The notes under the pieces are model-generated. The model saw only the letters and a list, made by a program, of their open reading frames with translations. It did not search any database and was not told where the DNA came from. A stretch of 64,000 bases of DNA from an uncultured Clostridia bacterium (lineage in GTDB: Bacteria; Bacillota; Clostridia; Christensenellales; Borkfalkiaceae), in NCBI GenBank assembly GCA_904419075.1, contig CAJFQM010000007.1, forward strand, positions 1-64,000, written 5' to 3'. This document shows, one piece after another, positions 34,357-41,725 of this stretch. Positions within the stretch are counted from its first letter, which is position 1, and each line of letters begins with the position of its first letter. A program made the translations under genes and the position numbers.

Positions 34357-34385
34357 TTGCCAATTTTCCGAAAAAATAGTAGAAT
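34357..34385 (+). promoter_or_regulatory. argH promoter
   Basis: -35 TTGCCA (34357-34362), 17-base spacer, -10 TAGAAT (34380-34385). Start would be near 34392, giving a leader of about 137 bases. It points straight at the ruvC promoter. Confidence 0.55.
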
Positions 34386-34396
34386 GGTTATATTCT

Positions 34397-34425
34397 ATTG
34401 TAGCGCAACGGCCGAAAAAAGTCAA
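34397..34425 (-). promoter_or_regulatory. ruvC promoter
   Basis: Minus strand: -35 TTGACT (34420-34425), 17-base spacer, -10 TACAAT (34397-34402). Start would be near 34390, overlapping the predicted argH start. Confidence 0.6.
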
Positions 34426-34528
34426 GTCAAACAAACGTGCGGAAAAAGAAGTTTGGAAAACATTTATCGCACGTTTTCGGAAAATTTTTTCGGTTTGTCA
34501 AAAAAATACTTCGGGAGGACCTCGGCAC

Positions 34529-35917
34529 GTGAAATTATGGGAAGGAAGGTTTGCGGCGCCCACGGCGGCGGACGCGGACAAGTTCAACGAATCTCTCTCT
34601 TTCGACAAAAAACTGTATAAGGCGGACATCACCGCCTCTCTCGCGCATTCGGAAATGCTGGGCCGCTGCAACATTATCTCCGAAGAGGATAAAACGGCCA
34701 TACAGGAGGGATTGAAGTCCGTCCTTTCCGATATAGAATCGGGAAAGCTGGAAATCGCGGGGCAGGAGGATATCCACTCGTTCGTGGAAAACGAATTGGT
34801 CTCCCGCATCGGCGACGCCGGGAAGCGCCTGCATACGGCGAGGAGCCGCAACGATCAGGTCGCCACCGATTTCCGTCTTTACGCGCGCGCTTCCGCGGCC
34901 GAAATCCTCCGCCTGCTTAAAGAACTGATCTCTACCCTGGTGGGGTTATCCGAAAAAAATGTACGCCATATCATGCCCGGATATACGCATCTGAGAAAAG
35001 CGCAGCCCATCAACTGCGCGCAATATTTCAATGCCTACGGGGAAATGTTCCTTCGGGACGCGCAGCGCTTTTCGGACACCTATAAACGGATCGACGTCAT
35101 GCCGCTCGGCAGCGGCGCTCTCGCGGGGACGAGCTATCCTATCGACAGGGAAATCACAAGAACTCTGCTCGGATTTTCGGCGATGTCGCAAAATTCTCTC
35201 GACGCCGTTTCCGACAGGGATTTCGCCGCGGAATATCTCTTCGACTGCTCCCTCGTCATGGCGCATCTTTCGAGACTTTGCGAAGACACGATTTTATATA
35301 CCTCGACGGAATTCGGATTCTGGGAAATGCCCGACGCTTATTCCACTGGCTCCTCTATCATGCCGCAAAAGAAAAATCCCGATATCTGCGAATTGGTTCG
35401 CGGCAAGACGGGCAGAGTCTACGGCCATCTCACGGCCCTGCTCACGACGATCAAGGGCGTTCCTCTGGCCTATAACAAGGATTTGCAGGAGGACAAGGAG
35501 GGCTTCTTCGACGCGGAAAAGACGATAAAAGACTGCCTGTCCATCTATTCGGAAATGCTCAAAGCGATCACCTTGAACGTAAAGCGCATGGAGGAAGCCG
35601 CCGCGGAGGATTTCACCTGCGCGACGGACGTGGCGGACTATCTCGCAAAACGCGGAGTTCCCTTCCGCACCGCGCACGGAGTCGTCGGAAAAATCGTGCG
35701 ATACTGCCTCGAAAAGGACAAGACGTTAAACACTCTCACCTTGGAAGAATATAAGGCGCACAGCGAAGTGTTCACGGAAGATATTCTTTCCGTCGTTTCC
35801 GCACGGGCTTCGGCGGACGCGAGAAACAGCGTCGGCGGCAGCAGCACCGCCGCCGCAAAAGCGGGAATCAAAAGTCTCAAAGCGCGGTTGAGAAAGCTCC
35901 CCTCCTACGAACTTTGA
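34529..35917 (+). CDS. argH: Argininosuccinate lyase
   Basis: Last step of arginine synthesis: argininosuccinate to arginine and fumarate. 462 residues. The GTG at 34529 (KLWEGRF follows) has GGGAGG 10 bases upstream. LHTARSRNDQVATD, MPGYTHLRKAQP and the catalytic loop GSSIMPQKKNPD are intact. No argG neighbour in the window. Confidence 0.97.
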   Translation: MKLWEGRFAAPTAADADKFNESLSFDKKLYKADITASLAHSEMLGRCNIISEEDKTAIQEGLKSVLSDIESGKLEIAGQEDIHSFVENELVSRIGDAGKRLHTARSRNDQVATDFRLYARASAAEILRLLKELISTLVGLSEKNVRHIMPGYTHLRKAQPINCAQYFNAYGEMFLRDAQRFSDTYKRIDVMPLGSGALAGTSYPIDREITRTLLGFSAMSQNSLDAVSDRDFAAEYLFDCSLVMAHLSRLCEDTILYTSTEFGFWEMPDAYSTGSSIMPQKKNPDICELVRGKTGRVYGHLTALLTTIKGVPLAYNKDLQEDKEGFFDAEKTIKDCLSIYSEMLKAITLNVKRMEEAAAEDFTCATDVADYLAKRGVPFRTAHGVVGKIVRYCLEKDKTLNTLTLEEYKAHSEVFTEDILSVVSARASADARNSVGGSSTAAAKAGIKSLKARLRKLPSYEL

Positions 35918-35984
35918 AAAGGCTTTCGTCTCCGTTTTTCTTAGGCCGCACGACAACCTGCCATTCGTCTGTTCAGGTAAGGGT

Positions 35985-36180
35985 TCTTTAATGTTCATGG
36001 ATCGACATTAATCGGACAACCGCGGCGCACGGAAAATCCATACGCGGGTTTGTTCCTTTACGTTCATGTACCGACATTCGTCGGACGACCGCAGGTTACA
36101 GGGGATTCATGCGTGTATTCATGCCCCGCCGCCAGTCGGATAGTCACAGGTTGCGGGCAATCTATACGCGGATTTCCATT
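35985..36180 (+). repeat. Degenerate tandem repeats of about 69 bp downstream of argH
   Basis: GTTCATG...CGACATT...TCGGAC(A/G)ACCGC...ATCCATACGCG recurs with a 69-base period (GTTCATG at 35993 and 36062; TCGGAC at 36012 and 36081) and a weaker third copy from about 36119 (TCGGATAGTC). Copies are roughly 70% alike by eye. A segment upstream (ACAACCTGCCATTCGTC near 35954) resembles the reverse complement of one unit. No coding signal was seen. Confidence 0.6.
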
Positions 36181-36220
36181 TATTCATTCGTCCGTATATT
36201 CCGAATATTTCTTAACAAAT

Positions 36221-36261
36221 TTTTTTCCCGAACGAAATCGTTCGGGAATTTTTTTATTTTT
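36221..36261 (+). terminator. argH terminator
   Basis: 11-bp stem TTCCCGAACGA/TCGTTCGGGAA (36225-36235, 36238-36248) followed by TTTTTTTATTTTT. It lies beyond the 69-bp repeats, so these are probably transcribed as the argH 3' UTR. Confidence 0.85.
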
Positions 36262-36283
36262 GAAAAAAGCCGGCAGTACCCTC

Positions 36284-36311
36284 TTGACTTAAAAAAATTC
36301 TGTGGTATAAT
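36284..36311 (+). promoter_or_regulatory. Promoter of the acidic-repeat membrane protein (and perhaps ger genes)
   Basis: -35 TTGACT (36284-36289), 16-base spacer, -10 TATAAT (36306-36311). A leader of about 80 bases ends with AAAGGAGG before the ATG at 36396. Confidence 0.65.
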
Positions 36312-36395
36312 CCCCTTGCGACGGGCAAGCAACGGGCACAAAAAGGCGACGGTTTTTGTACCTTTTTTGAAATCGATTCGAAAAAGGAGGCATTT

Positions 36396-37076
36396 ATGAC
36401 GATTGCTCAGCTCATCGACCTTTTACGCTCCTACGGCGTCGATATTCTCCTGCTCGGAGCGGCGGACGCTCTGCTCACCGCTCTCATCGGAAAAATTCCG
36501 GAAAAAATTTTGCCGAAAAAGTACTTGACGTTCATTCCCTTCCTGTTGGGATTTCTGCTTTACGCCCTTTTCTTTCCGCTCATCAGAAATCTGTCCGCCG
36601 AAGATTTTTCCGTCGTTCTGGAACGCGGCTTCGGCGTCGGTCTGACGGCACTTCTCTGCAATTTGCTGTTCGCGCGGCTCACGGGGAAAAAAGACGGGAC
36701 GAGCGGAGCCGCCTCGCTCGTAAAACAGCTCCTCAAAGACTGCATAAAGGAGCCTGTCCTTACGGAAGCGGCCGAAAAAATCTCGGAGGCGTTTTTCGGG
36801 GAGGAAGGAGAGACGGACGGAGACGAAAACCAAGCGGACGGCACCTCTGAAACAGAGGATAAATCCGAAACGGACGGCACCTCCGAAACGGACGAAACGT
36901 CTGAAAACGGCGATAAATCCGAAACGGAAAACAATGAGACCGATAAGATAAGCGAACTTCTCAAAACCTACGCTCCGCAATTGACGGACGGGGAGAGAAA
37001 AGCCCTGACGGTCCTCATTGTCGCGGCGCTGAAAGAATGGAAAGCCGCAGAAAACGACGCCGAAAAAAGCGCTTGA
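36396..37076 (+). CDS. Membrane protein with acidic Thr/Ser/Glu repeat tail, unknown function
   Basis: 226 residues. Three hydrophobic helices lie in the first 100 residues, with a layout reminiscent of holin-like proteins. A region of about 55 residues then repeats D-G/E-T-S-E-T-(E/D)-(D/E)-(K/T)-S-E units. The C-terminal helical segment reads LTDGERKALTVLIVAALKEW. Strong ribosome site AAAGGAGG. It lies 213 bases before gerA on the same strand; that gap has one hairpin (GGCGGAGAA/TTCTCCGCC) without a T tract, so read-through into ger is possible. No family recognised. Confidence 0.75.
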   Translation: MTIAQLIDLLRSYGVDILLLGAADALLTALIGKIPEKILPKKYLTFIPFLLGFLLYALFFPLIRNLSAEDFSVVLERGFGVGLTALLCNLLFARLTGKKDGTSGAASLVKQLLKDCIKEPVLTEAAEKISEAFFGEEGETDGDENQADGTSETEDKSETDGTSETDETSENGDKSETENNETDKISELLKTYAPQLTDGERKALTVLIVAALKEWKAAENDAEKSA

Positions 37077-37289
37077 ATCCTCGAAAAACAAAGGCGATAA
37101 ACGCTCCGAAAAAGAAATCGCCCTACGCTCAAAGGAAAAAAGCGGCCGACAAACGGCGGACAAGGAGCAAACGAACGCAAGGGGACGGCGGAGAATCTTT
37201 CTCCGCCGCTTCTCTGAAAAGTGCCCGAAAAAAAACGATGAACGCCTCAAAAAATACATACTTCTCCAAAAAAGAAACATACTCGGTAT

Positions 37290-38762
37290 GTGGATAAATT
37301 GACGAAAAAACTCAAAGAAAATATTCAAGGCATCAAGTCGGTTTTAAGCGCTCAGGATATTCTCGTCTATGAATTTCAGGCGGGAGACGGAACGGATTGC
37401 GCGATTGTCTATACCGACGGCATGACCAATAAACAACTGCTCGGCGACCTCGCCGCGCGTCCGCTCGCCTCGCTCGTTCCCAGCGACGAAAAAACGGGCT
37501 TTACGCTGGACGAAATCAAGGGAGCGCTGCTCTTTCCCGAGCTCAAAGAAGAGACGGACCCCGAAAAATTTTTCGCGGAGGTGCTCGACGGAAACAGCCT
37601 GCTTCTCGTGGACGGAATCGATACGGGACTGATCGTAGGGGCAAAAATGCTGCCCGTGCGCGCCGTGGTCGAGCCGCCCACCGATATTGCGATAAAGGGA
37701 CCGCGCGAGGGCTTTATCGAGGACATCAAAACGAATATGGTCCTTCTCAGAAAGCGTCTGAAAACCTCCGAACTGAAATTTGAATTGCAAAAGGCGGGAA
37801 GGCGCTCTCAGACGAATATCGCCGTCTGCTATCTTGACGGAATCGTCGATAAAAAGGTGGCGGAAGAGGTCATCGACCGCATCAAGGAAATCGATATTGA
37901 CTGTATTCCCGATTCCTCCTACGTCGCGGCGTTTATCGCCCCGCGCAAGCATTCTATTTTCCGCGAACTCGGAACGACGGAAAAACCGGATATTCTGGCG
38001 GCAAAACTCGCGGAAGGCAGGGTGGGCATTCTCGTGGACGGTTCGCCCATCGCCCTCACCGCCCCCTTTATCCTCACGGAAGATTTTCAAAGCAGCGAAG
38101 ACTACTTCGTTTCCCCGTTTATGGCGACGATCTTCCGCGCCATACGCTTTGTCGCGGTGATTATCGCGCTCCTGCTTCCCGCCTTTTACGTGACGGCGCA
38201 ACTATTCAAAATGCAGCTCATTCCGCTCGGCCTCATGCTGAACATCGCCAGCAGCGTGCAGGGACTGCCCCTTTCGCCCAGTCTCGAAATGTTCCTCGTG
38301 CTTCTCGTTCTGGAAGTATTGAAGGAAGCCAGCGTGCGCATGCCCAAATACGTTGGAATGGCGCTGTCGATCGTCGGGGCGCTGGTGCTCGGAGAAGCCG
38401 CCGTTTCGGCGGGATTTCTGTCCACTCCCGCGATCATCATCGTCGCCTTTTCGGGCATCTGTCTCTATACCGTCCCCAATTTTACGGAGACGGGCAGCAT
38501 TCTGAGATGGCTGTTTCTCATTGTCGCGGGCAGTCTGGGTCCGTTCGGAATCGTGCTGCTGATCGCGTTCCTCCTCTACTATATCATCAGCGCGGACGCC
38601 TTCGGCATGCCGCTTCTGGCGCCGTTCTCGCCCTTGGTGCCTCAGGATCTGCGCGATTCTTTAATCAAATATAACATGCAGAGCCTCAGAAGAAGGCCGA
38701 AGCTGTTCCGTTCGCCCAATAAGACCAGACTCAAACCCGCGGGCGACAAAGGAGAAGAATAA
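37290..38762 (+). CDS. gerAA: Spore germination receptor A subunit (GerAA family)
   Basis: 490 residues. N-terminal cytosolic domain (1-280) with REGFIEDIKTNMVLLRKRLKT and DSSYVAAFI, then about five membrane helices and the conserved KYVGMALSIVGALVLGEAAV and GMPLLAPFSPL. Part of the inner-membrane complex of dormant spores that senses germinants. It starts with GTG at 37290 with no clear ribosome site. gerB follows after one base. Confidence 0.95.
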   Translation: MDKLTKKLKENIQGIKSVLSAQDILVYEFQAGDGTDCAIVYTDGMTNKQLLGDLAARPLASLVPSDEKTGFTLDEIKGALLFPELKEETDPEKFFAEVLDGNSLLLVDGIDTGLIVGAKMLPVRAVVEPPTDIAIKGPREGFIEDIKTNMVLLRKRLKTSELKFELQKAGRRSQTNIAVCYLDGIVDKKVAEEVIDRIKEIDIDCIPDSSYVAAFIAPRKHSIFRELGTTEKPDILAAKLAEGRVGILVDGSPIALTAPFILTEDFQSSEDYFVSPFMATIFRAIRFVAVIIALLLPAFYVTAQLFKMQLIPLGLMLNIASSVQGLPLSPSLEMFLVLLVLEVLKEASVRMPKYVGMALSIVGALVLGEAAVSAGFLSTPAIIIVAFSGICLYTVPNFTETGSILRWLFLIVAGSLGPFGIVLLIAFLLYYIISADAFGMPLLAPFSPLVPQDLRDSLIKYNMQSLRRRPKLFRSPNKTRLKPAGDKGEE

Positions 38763-38763
38763 T

Positions 38764-39909
38764 ATGCCCGCAATACACGCCATTCAACAGGACAAACCCG
38801 CCATCAACGGACGGCAGCTCTGTTTCTTTGCGGCCTTCCTCATCCCCGTATCGAAATTCCTGTCCGCTCCGGCGGCGCTCGCGTTTTTCGCAAAAGGGGA
38901 TTTACTCATCCCCGCTCTGACGCATTATCTCTTACAGGCCGCAATTCTCGCCGTCATACTCTTTCTCGCTTCCCGTACCGACAAGAGCTTTTTCGACATG
39001 CTCTCCGATACCTTCGGAATCCTGACGGCTCGCATCGTCTATATCCTCTATTCGCTGTATTTTATCTTTTTCATGCTCATGCCGATTCTCAACATCGAAC
39101 GGTTCGTATATTCGGCCTTTTTCGATACGGCACCCTACCTTTTCGCCTTTGCGCCCTTTTTCTTCCTCAGCGGATTCATCTGCACGAAAAATCTGAAATC
39201 CTTCGGGAGATGCGCGGATATTGCCCTGCCGCTCTTCCTCGTCTCCTTTGTCGGACTTATGATTCTGTCCGTCGGAGAGGCGGATTTCAGCAATATTCTC
39301 CCGCTGTTCGGCACTCCTTTCAAATCGACGGGAAACGCAATCGTACGCACCTTCGGACAGTTTTCCGATACCGCGCTCTTTCTCCCCTTACTCGGCACCT
39401 ACCGCTATAAAAAGGGAGACGGCAAAAAAATCATGCTCTCCTACGGACTGGGCGCCGTGTTCGTTTTATTTTTTCTCGCGGTATTTTACGGCATATTCGT
39501 ATCCCTTGCCCCCAAGCAGCCCTATGCTTTCGCCAAAATCGGACAGTATTTTCAGGCTCTCTCCGTCGTCGGACGCTTCGATTTGCTGCTCACTTACCTC
39601 ATGACCGTCGTGCTCCTCTTTTATTGCTGTTTTCCCTTGCAACTCTCCGTACACTGCTTCTGCAAGGCCATAAACACCGAAAGAAAAGTATGGGTATCCG
39701 CCGCTCTGAACGTCGGCCTGCTCGCCTTTTCCATTCTGAGCACCAAATATTACAACGTGCTCTACGAAACCATTACGGGAAAACTGTTCTGGATTTTTAT
39801 CGTTTTCGCCGACCTCGTCCCCGTTCTCGCCCTCTGTCTCAATCGCAAAGACGTCGAAAAGGCACCAAAAACAAAGAAAAAAACGAAAAAGGAGGCAACT
39901 TATGCATAG
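38764..39909 (+). CDS. gerAB: Spore germination receptor B subunit (GerAB family)
   Basis: 381 residues, about ten membrane helices, APC-type permease fold. GRQLCFFAAFLIPVSKFL near the start and NIERFVYSAFF are family features. It is thought to form the germinant-binding subunit. A Lys-rich C-tail (KAPKTKKKTKKE) is followed by an 8-base overlap with gerC, whose ribosome site lies in that tail. Confidence 0.93.
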   Translation: MPAIHAIQQDKPAINGRQLCFFAAFLIPVSKFLSAPAALAFFAKGDLLIPALTHYLLQAAILAVILFLASRTDKSFFDMLSDTFGILTARIVYILYSLYFIFFMLMPILNIERFVYSAFFDTAPYLFAFAPFFFLSGFICTKNLKSFGRCADIALPLFLVSFVGLMILSVGEADFSNILPLFGTPFKSTGNAIVRTFGQFSDTALFLPLLGTYRYKKGDGKKIMLSYGLGAVFVLFFLAVFYGIFVSLAPKQPYAFAKIGQYFQALSVVGRFDLLLTYLMTVVLLFYCCFPLQLSVHCFCKAINTERKVWVSAALNVGLLAFSILSTKYYNVLYETITGKLFWIFIVFADLVPVLALCLNRKDVEKAPKTKKKTKKEATYA

Positions 39910-41185
39910 CAGAAATTCCGTAAGATACTATCTGATCGTTGCGGCCGTCCTCATTTTCCTTTTCTTCTCCAACGACTTCGGCCTCACCGACGTGCAGAAG
40001 ACCGCCATCGTCATGGCCGCCGGAATCGACCGCGAAGGCCCCACTTTCATTCTGACCGCCCAGATCGCCGTACCGCAGTCCTCCGACAAAGGAGAGGAAG
40101 CTCAGGCCGTACAGATAGAGAGCCGCGGCGAAACCGTGGCCGAGGCCTTCAATCAAATCAACGCAAAAACGGGCTGGTATCCCAAGCTCGTCTTCTGCAA
40201 TCTGCTTGTCCTCGGCGAGGACACGATCAAGAGCAACGTATTCGACGCGCTCGACTTTTTTCTCCGTGACGAATATATGTCCGATAACTGTTTCGTCGCC
40301 GCATGCGAAGGAACGGCCAAGGAGATCCTCAACACCCAAACTCCCATCGATCCGATGTCCGGAGTGGCCGCACAAAAAGTACTCTCCGCGCACGCCGCCC
40401 GGGTCGGAACCGTGGCTCCCATGACGCTGAGAGAATTTTCCATCGGATATTTCAACGACAACAAGAGCGGATACATGCCTATCCTCAAACCGGAAAACGA
40501 ACAGGAGTCTTCGGACGCAAAAGGCGGCGGGGAACAGCAACAGGGAGGAAGCGGACAGGAAGAACAAACATCGGAAGAAGGACAGAACGCAGGCGCTTTT
40601 TTGCCGTATGTTCCCGCCGCGGCGGGCAGCTCGACCCAGAGTGCAGGAGGACAAAAATCCCAAGGAGAAGAAGAAAAAAAGGTTTTCAGCGCCGCGGAAA
40701 CCGCGCTCTTTTACGACGGAATTTACGCGGATAAACTCGACGCCGACGAGACCTTCGCGTTCAGCATGGTCATGGATAAGCTGCGGCTCGCGTCCTATAC
40801 GCCCGTGAGCGACGGCGTACCCTATACGCTCATCGTCAAACACAATCAGCCTTCCGTCAAGTTTTCCGTGGACAAAAACGCCACGGCAAAACTGAACATC
40901 AAACTCAAAGTGACCGCCGGATTACAGGGAACCGCATTCTCTCAGTCCGTCCACGAAATGGCCAATTCGGGAAACGTGCCCGAAAAGGTCTTCGAGGACG
41001 CGTCCAAGGATCTGACGGAAAAAATCACCCGCGTCTTTGAAAAGAGCAGAAAGACCAAATGCGATATTTTCAATGCCGTAGGAAGGCTGAAAAAATTCGA
41101 ACACAAATATTTTTCCGCTTTCCATGAAAATCTGCTCGACAGGCTCGTTTTCAGCGTCGACGTCCGCTTTGACAGCCTGCGATAA
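39902..41185 (+). CDS. gerAC: Spore germination receptor C subunit (GerAC family), no lipobox
   Basis: 427 residues. The N-terminus has one hydrophobic helix (about 9-24) leading to FSNDFGLTDVQKTAIVMAAGID, which matches GerAC except that the normal lipobox Cys is missing; the protein has no suitable Cys there. FNQINAKTGWYPKLVFCNLLVLGED and the C-terminal half fit the family. A Gln/Ser/Gly-rich insert (about 200-255) is unusual. It probably stays anchored by its helix instead of lipid. Confidence 0.9.
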   Translation: MHSRNSVRYYLIVAAVLIFLFFSNDFGLTDVQKTAIVMAAGIDREGPTFILTAQIAVPQSSDKGEEAQAVQIESRGETVAEAFNQINAKTGWYPKLVFCNLLVLGEDTIKSNVFDALDFFLRDEYMSDNCFVAACEGTAKEILNTQTPIDPMSGVAAQKVLSAHAARVGTVAPMTLREFSIGYFNDNKSGYMPILKPENEQESSDAKGGGEQQQGGSGQEEQTSEEGQNAGAFLPYVPAAAGSSTQSAGGQKSQGEEEKKVFSAAETALFYDGIYADKLDADETFAFSMVMDKLRLASYTPVSDGVPYTLIVKHNQPSVKFSVDKNATAKLNIKLKVTAGLQGTAFSQSVHEMANSGNVPEKVFEDASKDLTEKITRVFEKSRKTKCDIFNAVGRLKKFEHKYFSAFHENLLDRLVFSVDVRFDSLR

Positions 41186-41239
41186 AATCGTGACGGGATT
41201 TTTCCAAAAATTTCACAAAAAAAATTTTCCAAAACCCCC

Positions 41240-41267
41240 TTGACAAATTAAAAATACGTGCTATAAT
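41240..41267 (+). promoter_or_regulatory. Promoter of the free-standing transcript
   Basis: -35 TTGACA (41240-41245), 16-base spacer, -10 TATAAT (41262-41267). It lies 55 bases after gerC and points into DNA without a long ORF. Confidence 0.75.
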
Positions 41268-41273
41268 ATAGGT

Positions 41274-41703
41274 ACAAAAGATAAGAACGACCAAAAGTTG
41301 TGATTATCTTTCAGTAACAAGGAGCACAGACCAATGAACAACTAACTCTCAGTGCCAAAAGTCGATTGGCAAAAGCCGCGGGGACGCGGCAAAGCTAAAA
41401 CCGAACCGAAAGGTTACGAGAATAAAGGAGGTTTCAAAAAAACGAGATGAAATTGTTTCTGAGATTCCGAACCCTTTACGCAGAACTGAAAGTGAGGTGC
41501 TACTCCGATGTACAGTGAAATCGAGGAGTCTATAAAGAGTTAAATCCCGTGGGCAACGGCAATCAGCGCGGAAAACAACAGGACACCGCAGCCCGGACAT
41601 AGTTCCGGAAAAGTACGGGTAAAACGAAGAAAAGGCTCCGTACAATTAAATATCTTCTGAACAAAAATCCCCCCGCAAGCGCGCTTGCGGGGGTAACTTT
41701 TTT
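41274..41703 (+). ncRNA. Candidate structured RNA (about 430 nt), family not recognised
   Basis: Bounded by a strong promoter and a strong terminator. Predicted local helices: AAAGATAA/TTATCTTT with an inner ACGAC/GTTGT and GA/GA internal loop (41278-41312); GCCAA/TTGGC; GCCGCG-GGGA-CGCGGC; AACC-GAAA-GGTT; TCTCAG (about 41347) pairing with CTGAGA (about 41459) to close them; ACTCCGAT/ATCGAGGAGT; CCGT/ACGG; GTACGG/CCGTAC. Three micro-ORFs with Shine-Dalgarno sequences sit inside: MNN, a 23-codon one at 41447-41518 (MKLFLRFRTLYAELK...), and an 11-codon one at 41508-41543 overlapping it. It could be a regulatory RNA, a leader-peptide RNA, or a small-protein mRNA. It lacks RNase P, tmRNA and SRP landmarks. 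Confidence 0.55.
41663..41703. terminator. Bidirectional terminator between the RNA candidate and mreB-like gene
   Basis: Stem CCCCCGCAAGC/GCTTGCGGGGG (41670-41680, 41683-41693) with a TAACTTTTTT tail on the plus strand and TTTTTG on the minus strand. Confidence 0.88.
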
Positions 41704-41725
41704 GAAAGAAAACGGGCAACGTATT

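Noticed and set aside
35985..36180. CRISPR array
   Set aside because: Repeat units are about 69 bp, diverged over their full length, with no constant repeat alternating with unique spacers and no cas genes.
37037..37297. 86-codon Lys/Arg-rich plus-strand ORF between the acidic-repeat protein and gerA
   Set aside because: It overlaps the end of one gene out of frame, lacks a ribosome site, and reads as translation of A-rich DNA.
41340..41430. c-di-GMP-I (GEMM) riboswitch suspected from GGCAAA...GGGACGC...AAAGC strings
   Set aside because: In true GEMM the GACGC runs directly into AAAGCC; here GGC is inserted and the strings form a simple GCCGCG-GGGA-CGCGGC hairpin, and no downstream gene is controlled before the terminator.
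41349..41645. 98-codon minus-strand ORF opposite the RNA candidate
   Set aside because: No ribosome site, no promoter, and the translation looks random; the mreB-like transcription unit ends before reaching it.
41274..41703. RNase P RNA, tmRNA or SRP RNA as identity of the structured transcript
   Set aside because: The GAGGAAAGTCC and ACAGAA-type RNase P strings, the tmRNA tRNA-like ends with CCA, and the SRP GNRA/Alu landmarks are not found.
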